DNA of 64,000 nt from Paraescarpia echinospica (GCA_020002185.1 CM034533.1:48396346-48460345), one strand, 5' to 3'; positions 54,001-59,000 are shown, numbered from the stretch's first letter. A program made the numbers and translations. Notes: generated by a model from the sequence alone, not told the origin.

Positions 54001-57000
54001 CGGTGTGGTTTGTTCTTACCGAAGAATGCAAACAAGGCGGTGTGGTTTGTTCTTACCGAAGAATGCAAACAAGGCGTTGTGGTTTGTTCTTACCAAAGAA
54101 TGCAAACAACGCGGTGTGGTTTGTTCTTACCGAAGAATGCAAACAAGGCGGTGCGGTTTGTTCTTACCGAAGAATGCAAACAAGGCGGTGTGGTTTGTTT
54201 TTACCGAAGAATGCAAACAAGGCGGTGTGGTTGCGGTAGGAGGCTCGACCCGAGAGCCCGTTGAAGATGTTGTTGCTGACGACCCGGGGATTGGGACGGT
54301 CGACTCCCGCCAGCTGGTACGTCATGTCACTGTAAGCCGGAGCCACGTTGAAGAAGATATCCTCGCCTGGTAAGTACAGGAGACACTCTAAATGAGGTTA
54401 TACTTGGCGTATATCACTGGTAGCAATGCTCGCGGTATAGACATGGGTCTACCCCTTCTCGGACATTCACTGGTGCGCCTCAAGCGCATATGAACAGGCT
54501 ATAGAAGATTCAAACACAACATGAACGAGACACGGCTAGCACCATCAGCTTCGTGAGAATGCGGTGCCGAAAGGCAGACCGCACTCCATATCACCAGTGA
54601 GTGTCCGCTACACAAATGCAACGGCGATCTGGTCATGCTGGACAAAACAGCACGAGACGACCCACCTGAATCATGCGCAGAAAGAAGACAACGTCAACCC
54701 TCGGTCACAGGCGTGCTATGTTAATACAACTATTCCAAACTGACAATTATTAATAATAAAAAATATAAATATAGAAGTAAATAAACACAATTTGATGGTC
54801 ATATCTGATTGGATGCGAACCTTTGTCAATGTGTACACTCTGCACTATACTGAGCACAAAAAAGAACCGCAAATGTTTTACCATCAGTTTTTTGTTGCGA
54901 ACCAATACATTTTTTGTACTTTTGTCAACGCAACAAGGGGGTAGTTACGTATATGGTGTCCGAATAGGTCGAACATATTGCGCTGAGTGCATGTGTGATT
55001 CACGGCTCAGTCCAGTTAGTTCAGGTTTTAAAGTTGCATTCTGAATTAAACTATCAATTTTAACTGTTTTTTTTAAGAAAGTGTATATACAGCATGAACA
55101 ACATTTGTTACTTATTTTATCCTACTTGCTACCATACCACGGTCGCATCACGTTTTTCGTAGGCGGTGTAGTTTGAGGACCAAATAGCTTTCTGGTTTGC
55201 GCCTGTCTGTGCCACAACGGCCGTGCGTTACAGCGCGCGCCGCACGCTTGAATTGAACGACACAACAGTGCATATTTGTGCAAACCGGAGCGCTCTTTGA
55301 GCCTCAAAAGTGCGCTAAGACGCAGTATTTTTTGTAACGTTATATGCCTGAAATGATGATGAATGATGGAATTAACGCATTGAGGTATAAAATCTAGGCA
55401 CAATATGCTGTATATATATATATATATATATAATCATAGACGACAAAATCGAGGTGCGCCTGAATTGTACACAAGTACAGACCGGCATAGTCGCAAATGT
55501 GTCGTATCAAAACCAAGTTAAGCAACATCGTCAAAACGTTCTTTCAACTCTCTCACCCGATGAGACAGAGCACAGTGAGCCGAGACACGCGAGTTGTTGT
55601 GTTGTTAAGACGTCCATAAATATAGAGAAAGGTTAGACCACTTGCGTGCACAGAAGTTGTATTCACACATCGTTACAGACCGACCAGTGAATAGCAGACG
55701 GCTCTTTCTTTGAAATCATAAATAGGCTTTCATTCAAAGGCATTTCTATTTTAAAAAATGGCTGACACAAATTTGCCAGCTCCATGGGACCACGAACAAC
55801 GGAATTCCAAGCATATAATAAGCCTTAAGGCGGGCTTTCTATTGGTTCTGTTACAAATAAGTTAGTCTGTTAAAGGTCCATCGAACTCTCTCTACACATT
55901 TTGTTATTAAAAACAAAATGCATCGATATTTGTGAGGCAGAATTTCATAGACGCTAGTACATTCTTCAATTAAATGTCCAATCATTGAGCCGTTTGGGTT
56001 TGCATTTTATTAGATACCGGCGTCTGGAACCACTGATTCGGTTACGGCGATTCTGAAAGACCTAGTGGCAAAATATGAAACAATGTCTTACCTGCAGCGC
56101 CCCACGACGGATTGCCAAGGTTGTTGAACCAACCGTCGAAGCGTTGTCGCATGTCATGCGCCGTAGTGTGAGGGGCTGAAACAAATAAAGAAACAAATAA
56201 CCTCACAAAGAAATGAAAAAAATCGTGTACATTTAGCGAACTTTTCCGCTCACAGAGAACTAAAATAAATCTTTTTAATAATAATAACAACAGCAACAAT
56301 AAAACGCCAATTTATGTAAAGAATCCAAACAACATTTCTGTCCACTCAAATTAATCGTTTCATTTGCAGAAAACTATCTACGAAATATCGAACGAATCAC
56401 ATTGTTCAAATTAATTAGTTTAATAGATATAATAATAAAATTATTAATTAATTTCTTTGTTTTTATTCTTGATACACGTGCAACTATTATTGTCATTTGG
56501 ATGAGCCCATCCTCTCGATGCACGGATGGTAGTCGACCTAGTGCTGTACTAGGCCCTACACTGTACTCCTGGCAATCAGCCTACATCATGAAGGCGCCCA
56601 TGAAATTTCGCCGAATCAGTTGTGATTCACCCCACTTGCATTTTTTTTTCGGTTTTAATTGTGCGAACCAGGCGCGAGAGAGCTATTCGAAAAAAATCAC
56701 CATAATAATCCGCCAGGCTTTCCTTATGCCGCCTTCCGATGATGTACCAGTGAAGGTTATTGGCGAGCATCGGGTGAAATTGTAGGGTCTCGGCCCTCCT
56801 AGACTATGCTGTCTGGATCCGCCCCTGGGAGACATGTGTTCCAGGCATTGCGGTGTATCCAACAGTGGAAGGATCGAGAGGTTGGAGAGTCCCGAGGAGT
56901 CTGTGACGTCATCGATGTACTGATGATGAGCTGAGTGATTGTGCCATGCACTTACCGTGTAGAATGCAGATTGCTGTGAGGACAGCAAAGCAGACTTGCC

Positions 57001-57013
57001 CCGCCAACCCCAT
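8895..57013 (-). CDS. duox: Dual oxidase (DUOX), complete gene, 33 coding exons, 1521 aa
   Basis: Calcium-regulated membrane NADPH oxidase that passes electrons from cytosolic NADPH through FAD and two haems to oxygen, releasing hydrogen peroxide outside the cell. I joined 33 exons by splice sites, phase and family similarity; they total 4566 bases with no stop, giving 1521 residues, close to the roughly 1550 of vertebrate DUOX. Order: signal peptide 1-20; peroxidase homology domain about 21-565 with WFRYHN (His257); first helix about 599-621; EF-hand loops 835-846 and 871-882; oxidase core about 1016-1250 with haem-ligand pairs His1102/His1116 and His1194/His1207; FAD motif TLTSAPHE 1291-1298; NADPH motif GGGIGVTP 1355-1362; C-terminus YENF. 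The distal peroxidase histidine is absent. The ATG sits in good context (A at -3, G at +4). At least ten introns carry splice-junction minisatellites. No DUOXA partner is in the window. Confidence 0.96.
9018..9800 (-). repeat. Acceptor-junction minisatellite of duox exon 33
   Basis: Units of about 35-41 bases. On the minus strand each contains GTTTCAG, then GTGAAGAAGGTGGGTGTGTT, the acceptor and the first codons of the last duox exon (VKKVGVFS). About 17 copies plus the genuine one; three short copies lack the CTTCTTC part and two lack one base pair step. Confidence 0.95.
10210..10338 (-). CDS. duox: duox exon 32, NADPH domain
   Basis: Residues 1439-1481, 129 bases (43 codons), acceptor TTGCAG, donor GTGAGT. 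Contains [20 protein letters not shown]. The acceptor plus about nine exon bases are repeated in 10339-10600. Confidence 0.96.
10339..10605 (-). repeat. Acceptor-junction minisatellite of duox exon 32
   Basis: A 31-base unit. On the minus strand it reads TGTTGTTGCAG then TACATCTGT, which is the intron end and the first nine bases of exon 32. About nine copies abut the exon, with more divergence distally. Confidence 0.95.
10676..10831 (-). CDS. duox: duox exon 31, NADPH domain
   Basis: Residues 1387-1438, 156 bases (52 codons), acceptor TTGCAG, donor GTGAGT. Contains [20 protein letters not shown] and FDLRTTML. Its acceptor junction is repeated about 3.2 kb away at 13988-14172, separated by transposon insertion. 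Confidence 0.96.
10935..11265 (+). pseudogene. 3' fragment of a LINE with CCHH-type tail
   Basis: The plus strand encodes [20 protein letters not shown], then after a frameshift [20 protein letters not shown] ending RRC. This is the familiar C-terminal tail of a reverse transcriptase family whose proteins end in a C..C..C.S..G..SH..RC motif. Frameshifted and truncated. Confidence 0.8.
12580..12942 (-). other. Unassigned open frame of 120 codons inside the LINE region
   Basis: An open frame rich in hydrophobic residues between LINE pieces. No motif recognised, base composition like the surrounding intron, and transposon context; more likely chance than a gene. Confidence 0.15.
12972..13604. 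mobile_element. Palindromic foldback element with tRNA-like arms
   Basis: Two arms of about 265 bases, nearly complementary, surround an A/T-rich core (about 13240-13335). Each arm begins with TTTCTGTC, then a tRNA-like head: A-box-like TAGCTCAGTTGGTAAA and B-box-like GGTTCAATCC. The left head is at about 12984-13060 (+) and the right at 13520-13595 (-). It sits inside the LINE copy. This looks like two head-out copies of a tRNA-derived sequence forming a hairpin, or a foldback MITE. Confidence 0.85.
13988..14172 (-). repeat. Displaced acceptor-junction minisatellite of duox exon 31
   Basis: Roughly nine units of about 19-20 bases. On the minus strand each reads GTTTGCAG (or TAG) then GTGTACTTTGT, the acceptor and first eleven bases of exon 31 (real copy at 10831). 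LINE fragments separate array from exon. Confidence 0.88.
14355..14519 (-). CDS. duox: duox exon 30, NADPH-binding glycine motif
   Basis: Residues 1332-1386, 165 bases (55 codons), acceptor GCCAG, donor GTACGT. Contains [14 protein letters not shown] and [16 protein letters not shown], the pyrophosphate-binding motif of the NADPH domain. Confidence 0.97.
14963..15192 (-). CDS. duox: duox exon 29, FAD-binding domain
   Basis: Residues 1255-1331, 230 bases, acceptor TTGTAG, donor GTAAAC. Contains [17 protein letters not shown] and [17 protein letters not shown], the FAD-binding core; Ser1289 stands where many relatives have Pro. Confidence 0.97.
17066..17427 (-). pseudogene. LINE reverse transcriptase C-terminal fragment
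   Basis: The minus strand encodes [20 protein letters not shown], then RTRGHELTL and [20 protein letters not shown], the standard tail of CR1-like reverse transcriptases. Isolated fragment within the 4.8 kb element. Confidence 0.9.
17688..17842. mobile_element. 155-base TA-flanked MITE
   Basis: Perfect inverted ends CAGTAGAACCTGTCTTG and CAAGACAGGTTCTACTG, each flanked by TA, as expected of a Tc1/mariner or pogo-type miniature element. Confidence 0.88.
18330..18548 (-). mobile_element. tRNA-derived SINE
   Basis: On the minus strand the head has A-box-like TGGCCAAGTGGTAAAGC and B-box-like GAACTCGAATCC at normal spacing; a non-tRNA body follows. Not a functional tRNA because the acceptor stem does not close. 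Confidence 0.65.
21851..22132 (-). CDS. duox: duox exon 28, helices 5-7, second haem pair
   Basis: Residues 1161-1254 plus one base, 282 bases, acceptor TTGTAG, donor GTGAG. Contains [19 protein letters not shown]; His1194 and His1207 are 13 residues apart, as the second haem-ligand pair. Ends [20 protein letters not shown]. Confidence 0.97.
22133..22500 (-). repeat. Minisatellite at the acceptor of duox exon 28
   Basis: Variable units of about 20-25 bases. On the minus strand they read TGTCGTCTGTGTCATGTTGT then AG, the intron end immediately before exon 28. Unlike the other arrays the unit is almost wholly intronic. About 15 copies. Confidence 0.92.
22972..23021 (-). CDS. duox: duox exon 27, 50-base exon
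   Basis: Residues 1144-1160, acceptor TCTCAG, donor GTGTGT. Encodes [16 protein letters not shown], corresponding to the extracellular loop and the start of the fifth helix (..YYWWFFQTVPG in relatives). Confidence 0.92.
23696..23990 (-). pseudogene. LINE reverse transcriptase C-terminal fragment
   Basis: The minus strand encodes [20 protein letters not shown] and LDKHW, a typical RT tail, with frame breaks upstream. Nested in the TTAA element. Confidence 0.85.
24620..24760 (+). repeat. Two-copy direct repeat of about 65 bases
   Basis: The motif CTGAGTGGAAGTTTGGTTAC through GTCTCACACTTCCCGGA occurs twice in succession (about 24622 and 24688). Function unknown. Confidence 0.8.
25902..25992 (-). 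CDS. duox: duox exon 26, end of fourth helix
   Basis: Residues 1114-1143 plus two bases, 91 bases, acceptor TTGCAG, donor GTACAT. Contains FLHVFGY; His1116 lies 14 residues after His1102, the spacing of NOX-family haem ligands. Confidence 0.94.
26180..27566 (-). repeat. Donor-junction minisatellite of duox exon 25, split by a MITE
   Basis: Units of about 30-45 bases. On the minus strand they read ACACCGCCTTCTTCTTCATG, then TGTAAGTCACA, which is the last codons of exon 25 plus its donor. About 20 copies in 26180-26784 and 27486-27566, interrupted by the TTAA element between. Confidence 0.94.
26785..27485. mobile_element. TTAA MITE, copy 1 (701 bases)
   Basis: Flanked by TTAA (26781-26784 and 27486-27489) with inverted ends GGCCAGACACGGCAGGT and ACCTGGGGTGTCTGGCC. 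Nearly identical to the element at 37579-38299. No coding potential. Confidence 0.93.
27567..27797 (-). CDS. duox: duox exon 25, third and fourth helices, first haem histidine
   Basis: Residues 1037-1113 plus one base, 231 bases, acceptor GCCAG, donor GTAAGT. Contains [20 protein letters not shown] then [20 protein letters not shown], the DUOX/NOX signature, and His1102 of the first haem pair. The last 22 coding bases plus donor form the array at 26180-27566. Confidence 0.97.
27897..29852. repeat. 23-base minisatellite, about 84 copies, intron 24
   Basis: Unit ACTTGTTTGTACATCACTC plus ATTT with frequent single-base variants. Not related to the flanking splice sites. Because 23 is not a multiple of 3, all frames are open for long stretches, giving spurious repetitive proteins. 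Confidence 0.97.
29965..30495. repeat. 34-base minisatellite, about 15 copies, intron 24
   Basis: Unit contains GGAACGGTGTTAACACACAC and TGCCTTAGCATG. Variation GGAAC/GTAAC and ACACACA/AAACA between copies. No splice-junction similarity. Confidence 0.96.
30629..30764 (-). CDS. duox: duox exon 24, second membrane helix
   Basis: Residues 992-1036 plus one base, 136 bases, acceptor GCCAG, donor GTGAGT. Contains [18 protein letters not shown], matching F.RFIENYRRHI, and then the hydrophobic helix about 1016-1036. Confidence 0.95.
31160..31241 (-). CDS. duox: duox exon 23
   Basis: Residues 964-991, 82 bases, acceptor TTGCAG, donor GTAAG. Encodes [20 protein letters not shown] then FSGMTHT, the variable cytosolic linker before the oxidase core. 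One alternative frame is also open, but only this one joins exon 24 at phase 0. Confidence 0.82.
31555..32283. repeat. 20/30-base minisatellite, intron 22
   Basis: Begins with about six 20-base units (GTTCACACCTACACGCACCT), then about twenty 30-base units with the added GTAAGTTAAT. Copies are very uniform (cacct/catct is the main variant), suggesting recent expansion. Open on both strands because 30 is a multiple of 3, but flanked by intron sequence. Confidence 0.97.
32437..32488 (-). CDS. duox: duox exon 22, 52-base basic micro-exon
   Basis: Residues 947-963 plus two bases. The short exon encodes the very basic [16 protein letters not shown]. Acceptor CTGTAG, donor GTAAG. I inferred it because exon 21 leaves one base and exon 23 needs two; this is the only segment found with both splice sites and the required phase change. 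No strong family motif covers it. Confidence 0.8.
32646..32821 (-). CDS. duox: duox exon 21, degenerate third EF-hand
   Basis: Residues 888-946 plus one base, 176 bases, acceptor CTCAG, donor GTACTT. Contains [16 protein letters not shown], an EF-hand-like helix-loop-helix without the first acidic ligand, as in other DUOX proteins, and ends [11 protein letters not shown]. Confidence 0.94.
33053..34534 (+). mobile_element. piggyBac-like element with transposase remnant
   Basis: TTAA at 33049-33052 and 34535-34538; inverted ends CCCATTTCATTC and GAATGAAATGGG. A plus-strand frame near 33317-33577 begins [20 protein letters not shown], an acidic Ser/Asp-rich N-terminus like those of piggyBac transposases, and then decays. 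The rest is an internal duplication: 33760-34020 and 34145-34420 are related. Deleted, non-autonomous. Confidence 0.82.
34980..35073 (-). CDS. duox: duox exon 20, EF-hand 2
   Basis: Residues 857-887 plus two bases, 94 bases, acceptor TTGCAG, donor GTCAGT. The loop [12 protein letters not shown] (871-882) is canonical. Confidence 0.95.
35325..36798 (-). repeat. Donor-junction minisatellite of duox exon 19
   Basis: A 55-base unit, about 27 copies. On the minus strand it carries GAACTTCTCTATGCAGTTAT, GCTCTTCTCAAAG and the donor GTAACTC, copies of the end of EF-hand 1 coding sequence ([13 protein letters not shown]) and its donor. Shorter units occur where two to three bases are lost. Confidence 0.96.
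36799..36934 (-). CDS. duox: duox exon 19, EF-hand 1
   Basis: Residues 812-856 plus one base, 136 bases, acceptor TTCAG, donor GTAACT. The calcium loop [12 protein letters not shown] (835-846) has acidic or oxygen ligands at positions 1, 3, 5, 9 and 12 and Gly at 6. The final roughly 47 coding bases plus donor are repeated in the 55-base array at 35325-36798. Confidence 0.96.
36940..37080 (-). pseudogene. LINE RT tail fragment adjacent to exon 19 acceptor
   Basis: Matches the 17160-17260 fragment: AAATATATTCACGCTC and TTGTTCCATTCATTTATAGT on the plus strand. Abuts the acceptor of duox exon 19 within a few bases. Confidence 0.75.
37278..37361 (-). CDS. duox: duox exon 18
   Basis: Residues 784-811, 84 bases (28 codons), acceptor CACAG, donor GTATAT. 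Ends VVNCELSR, which joins the next exon to give CELSREEFAESL, near-identical to the family block that precedes EF-hand 1. Confidence 0.92.
37579..38299. mobile_element. TTAA MITE, copy 2 (721 bases)
   Basis: TTAA at 37575-37578 and 38300-38303, same inverted ends and interior as the copy at 26785-27485 with small indels. Located in duox intron 17. Confidence 0.93.
38489..38674 (-). CDS. duox: duox exon 17
   Basis: Residues 722-783, 186 bases (62 codons), acceptor ACTCAG, donor GTTTGT. Basic cytosolic segment ending [14 protein letters not shown], like the family's LLE.FFR..F.QV before the EF-hand region. Confidence 0.93.
39057..39262 (-). CDS. duox: duox exon 16, cytosolic pleckstrin-like region
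   Basis: Residues 653-721, 206 bases, acceptor TACAG, donor GTAAG. Begins ALEWISKD (EALEWQG in relatives) and ends [12 protein letters not shown], matching LLLKIPKEYDL. Confidence 0.95.
39745..39867 (-). CDS. duox: duox exon 15, helix end and basic cytosolic segment
   Basis: Residues 612-652, 123 bases, acceptor TTGCAG, donor GTAAG. Encodes [19 protein letters not shown], completing the first membrane helix, and then a basic stop-transfer stretch. Confidence 0.94.
40437..40574 (-). CDS. duox: duox exon 14, ectodomain end and first membrane helix
   Basis: Residues 566-611 plus one base, 138 bases, acceptor TGACAG, donor GTGAGT. Starts GDPCEQ as in other DUOX proteins and enters the first membrane helix ([13 protein letters not shown], 599-611). 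The first roughly 13 coding bases plus the acceptor are the basis of the array at 40575-41065. Confidence 0.95.
40575..41065 (-). repeat. Acceptor-junction minisatellite of duox exon 14
   Basis: A unit of about 31 bases, about 16 copies. On the minus strand it reads GTTGACAG then GTGACTCATGTGA, the acceptor and first roughly 13 bases of exon 14 with two changes. Distal copies degrade. Confidence 0.93.
41288..42150. repeat. 40-base minisatellite, about 21 copies, intron 13
   Basis: Unit AGCTATCTATCTACACGTGT plus CAGTAACAGCACCCACTGAA. The proximal copies show a two-unit higher-order pattern (alternating ACTGAA and ACTAAA variants at 41330-41570). No match to the flanking exon edges. Confidence 0.96.
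42345..42463 (-). CDS. duox: duox exon 13, end of peroxidase homology domain
   Basis: Residues 526-565 plus one base, 119 bases, acceptor TTGCAG. Encodes [20 protein letters not shown] and ends DVFFWNQG, the family's (V)FVW..G. The donor GTCTCA is weak, but the split Gly codon with exon 14 fits exactly. Confidence 0.92.
42982..43157 (-). CDS. duox: duox exon 12
   Basis: Residues 468-525 plus two bases, 176 bases. Contains [30 protein letters not shown] and RFWFEN, all conserved. The donor is GTTAGT. The acceptor CTGAAG has a weak pyrimidine tract; phase 0 and family alignment support it. Confidence 0.93.
43600..43740. repeat. Three-copy 37-base repeat
   Basis: The motif AAAGACAGCAAGAGGATTCG through CCCAGTCCTGTTAA occurs about three times, between two SINE copies in intron 11. 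Confidence 0.85.
43753..44075 (-). mobile_element. tRNA-derived SINE, near full length
   Basis: The minus strand has a B-box GGTTCGAATCC and upstream GTAGCAGAGA-like A box, then a body ending AAAGCGCTTTGAGCAGTCC and a CTATTTAAGAA tail, a common SINE/LINE-shared 3' end. A degenerate second copy lies at about 43385-43570. Confidence 0.7.
44157..44329 (-). CDS. duox: duox exon 11
   Basis: Residues 410-467, 173 bases, acceptor TTGCAG, donor GTCAG. Contains [19 protein letters not shown], the conserved QRGRD.GLP.Y..AR block. Its first roughly 26 bases plus the acceptor are repeated in the array at 44330-45455. Confidence 0.96.
44330..45455 (-). repeat. Acceptor-junction minisatellite of duox exon 11
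   Basis: Units of about 60-65 bases, about 17 copies. On the minus strand each has TCTCTGATTGCAG then GTAGAAACTATGGTCCCCTG, the acceptor and first roughly 26 bases of exon 11. Two sub-types differ by GGGACAAGTTT versus GGACCATAGTTT, and a block of several units appears duplicated (44570-44760 and 44870-45070). Confidence 0.95.
45465..46820. other. Intron 10, no gene recognised
   Basis: Scanned on both strands; no exon with family similarity or convincing paired splice sites. The start (TACAGTGCAAGACTCTTATA) resembles the end of a pogo-type element but no matching right end was found. Confidence 0.4.
46828..46924 (-). CDS. duox: duox exon 10
   Basis: Residues 378-409 plus one base, 97 bases, acceptor TTTAG, donor GTGAG. 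Contains [19 protein letters not shown], a nearly invariant DUOX peroxidase-domain block. Confidence 0.96.
47634..47709 (-). CDS. duox: duox exon 9, GC-AG intron follows
   Basis: Residues 352-377, 76 bases. Encodes [20 protein letters not shown] then AYFRSQ, matching the family's RN.SC.F.......ALR.CN.YW. The donor is GCAAGT, a non-canonical but strong GC donor. Acceptor AAACAG. Confidence 0.9.
48586..48682 (-). CDS. duox: duox exon 8
   Basis: Residues 320-351 plus two bases, 97 bases. Encodes [20 protein letters not shown] and [15 protein letters not shown] sequence matching the family (..P.IS.EF..A..R..HT.VPPG.Y). The donor is GTATG. The acceptor reads CTACGAAG with a poor pyrimidine tract, but phase and family alignment require it. 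Confidence 0.9.
49179..49239 (-). CDS. duox: duox exon 7, short exon
   Basis: Residues 300-319 plus one base, 61 bases, acceptor CTTCAG, donor GTAAG. Encodes [20 protein letters not shown], which follows the conserved DUOX sequence NIAVYEWLPSFL. Confidence 0.94.
49395..50214 (-). repeat. Donor-junction minisatellite of duox exon 6
   Basis: A 25-base unit, about 33 copies. On the minus strand: GTCATTGCCGTCATGCAG then GTGAGA, the last codons of exon 6 (VIAVMQ) and its donor. Variants alternate GACGGC, GACCGC and GCCGGC. Confidence 0.96.
50215..50411 (-). CDS. duox: duox exon 6, proximal helix of peroxidase domain
   Basis: Residues 234-299, 197 bases, acceptor GCCAG, donor GTGAGA. It contains LVWFRYHN, where His257 matches the proximal haem histidine, then [16 protein letters not shown]. 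The last 19 coding bases plus the donor are the unit of the minisatellite at 49395-50214. Confidence 0.96.
50992..51199 (-). CDS. duox: duox exon 5, peroxidase domain
   Basis: Residues 165-233, 208 bases, acceptor GCTAG, donor GTAAG. It encodes [15 protein letters not shown], the DUOX form of the peroxidase motif (TSWLDGSAIYG in relatives), followed by the loop up to the proximal helix. Confidence 0.95.
51466..51653 (-). CDS. duox: duox exon 4, peroxidase domain, distal haem side
   Basis: Residues 102-164, 188 bases, acceptor GACAG, donor GTGAG. It opens with GQMVSYEV. In haem peroxidases this position carries the catalytic Asp-His pair; here the equivalents are Ser106 and Tyr107. The exon ends with SPNNPRRP, matching the family's SPSNPRDP. 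Confidence 0.95.
51660..53230. other. Intron 3 proximal part, no gene recognised
   Basis: Two related segments near 52200-52420 and 52490-52730 share GTTCGTC-type text and short motifs, suggesting an old duplication. No exon found. Confidence 0.4.
53265..54204 (-). repeat. Donor-junction minisatellite of duox exon 3
   Basis: A 37-base unit, about 25 copies. On the minus strand: ACCACACCGCCTTGTTTGC, ATTCTTCG and donor GTAAGAACA, i.e. the end of exon 3 ([10 protein letters not shown]) and its donor. Reading onward stays open for long stretches in each frame. Confidence 0.96.
54205..54366 (-). CDS. duox: duox exon 3, peroxidase domain
   Basis: Residues 48-101, 162 bases. It encodes a segment ending [11 protein letters not shown], equivalent to the conserved NRT..FFG stretch. 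The exon-proximal donor reads GTAAAA. The last roughly 28 coding bases plus the donor are repeated in tandem through the following intron, where most copies carry the stronger donor GTAAGAAC, so the true donor choice cannot be settled from sequence alone. Confidence 0.93.
54370..56080. other. Intron 2, no gene recognised
   Basis: No exon-like segment. A TA microsatellite lies at about 55411-55432. Confidence 0.5.
56092..56175 (-). CDS. duox: duox exon 2, start of peroxidase homology domain
   Basis: Residues 20-47, 84 bases, phase 1 at both ends, acceptor TTTCAG and donor GTAAG. It contains [17 protein letters not shown], the conserved opening of the DUOX peroxidase-like domain. Confidence 0.95.
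56956..57013 (-). CDS. duox: duox exon 1, start codon and signal peptide
   Basis: Residues 1-19 plus one base. The translation [19 protein letters not shown] is a typical hydrophobic secretion signal. The donor is GTAAG at 56951-56955. A candidate acceptor (TTTCAG on the minus strand) lies at 57038-57043, so the exon probably starts at 57037 with 24 bases of leader and an unseen upstream non-coding exon. That upstream exon could not be located. Confidence 0.85.
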
Positions 57014-57904
57014 GTTCGTTGGACCGTAGTTGCTATGCTGAAACAGCGGAACAAAACAAACGAGTCAAGCCAGAGACAAATCGAGATTTTTTTCGCACAC
57101 ACGATGTTCCATGGCAACGTTAGACGGGTATGATATATTACGTGTCCGTCGACTATAGGAGTGAGTGCCAGACGTCGCTGCGAGGTCACAATGTCTTGCC
57201 TTGATGACAGTGATGAAAGTATGTTTTAAGGATGACCATTTATTGTTCATTATTAATGTAATAATAGTTTGTCGGCATAGTCGACACAGTCGCCAGTGTC
57301 GTTATAGTGGTTACGGTCATTCTCTCTATTGTGGTGGCCGCCGCCGCCGTCGTCACTGTTGTTGAAATCAATCATTACGTATATATTTACGTATCTATTG
57401 TTTCTCTACTTCTTTTCAGCCTCACTGTCACGTACATCATCTCATCGTTTGCGCGCTCGCGTGTGTGTGCGTGTACGCGCGCGTGCGTGTGAGCGCGTGT
57501 CCGCGCGTGTGTGTATGTAAATACTAAATAGTAGGCTTAGAGCTCTGATAGCGTCGTGAAACATAAAATATATCGAAAATATCGCGTATTTCTACCAAGT
57601 TTACTTTAGTTGCGTTGTCTTGACACCGTTGAGTACCATACGGTGTTGTTGGAAGGATCGACTCAAACTTGTGTGATTTGTTAACCAACATTATTTATGT
57701 CCCTTCTCTGTCGTAGTCAGTGTTAGATAAACACCGACAACACGCGACCAGCAGCGGGTGATTTACACAGAGGTGTGTGTTCGTTGGCGCACTTATTTAC
57801 GTTGTCGTTGTCCTGGAATACAAGTTCACACCCGCTCGCAATTGGTTATCAGTAGCAGCCATTCTGGCGGAAAACACCAGTTGAAATCTCATATACAGTC
57901 AACT

Positions 57905-58205
57905 TCGTACATCCGTTCACCCCGTGCACCTCCGTTCACCTCCACACACCTCCGTGCACCTCTGTGCACCTTTGTTCTCATCCACACACCTCCATGCACC
58001 TCCGTTCACCTTCATACACCTCCATACACCTACGTTCACCACCGAGCACATTCGTACACCTCCGTACATCTCCGTACACCTCCGTACTTCTTCGTACACC
58101 GCCATGGATCTCCGTGCACCTAGGTATACCTTCATACAGCTATGTACACCTCCGTGCACATCCGTACACAACCGTGCACCTACATACATCGTCGCGCCTA
58201 TGTAA
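57905..58205. repeat. 10-base-period array upstream of duox
   Basis: About 29 consecutive units of consensus CACCTCCGTR (R = A, G or T variants) stay in register at exactly 10 bases. Located roughly 0.9-1.2 kb upstream of the duox ATG. Long open frames across it are a by-product of the repeat. Confidence 0.93.
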
Positions 58206-58921
58206 TTAGGCACACACGTGACGTATCCGTCATAGTCAACGTCGGTCTGTCACTGGTCACGTTGGAGGAACCTCCGTTGACATTCAGTCGGTTGAGAACA
58301 CATCGCAGTCATTTGCGTGGCCGAATTGAATTCCACATTAAGAACAACGACGTATGTGTACACGTAAAATTCGTCGGTTGCAAAATTAAAATTCATCATC
58401 CGGGGCTAACGCTGCCAGGCACAATATTAAGGCCGGCCGATAAACAGCTAGTGCCTCACGGCTGGGCTGGACGGACCAGTGTTATGCAGGTCGCACACAT
58501 AAGAATGCAAACCCACATTCAGCATGCACGCAGCACGCAGCACGTTTGGCGGGTCGCCGCAGTTTCCTCAACCGACCAGCCCGCACACACCCGCTCGGCG
58601 CGGGTCCTTCCCGTTCTAGCGTGTATGAACGCCGTCTGCTGCTGAACCCACTCGTAAGGTAGCGCGGATCGGGTGCCTAATATGTCCGCCAGGGCAACAC
58701 AAAAGTGAGTGAGACAAACTCGGTAGGAGACTGCATTAAGGCCTACGCAGGCAACGTTAGACAAACTACGTAAAACGCGGCCAACTCGGTGAATATACGG
58801 CGGTGTCTTGCATCAGGCCTCGTTTTTTATAGTTTCACCGACGTTTCCGATGATTCGATCAATACACTAGATCGTTGTTCGAGTGTCAAGTGTAGCAATA
58901 GGGCCTATATATATAATAAAC

Positions 58922-58925
<4 letters not shown>

Positions 58926-59000
<75 letters not shown>

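Noticed and set aside
53238..54373. Plus-strand frames repeating [17 protein letters not shown]
   Set aside because: Antisense to the exon 3 junction array; explained fully by the 37-base repeat.
57917..58213. Open frames of the type VHLRTPPYTSVH
   Set aside because: Generated by the 10-base repeat, which keeps several frames open at once.
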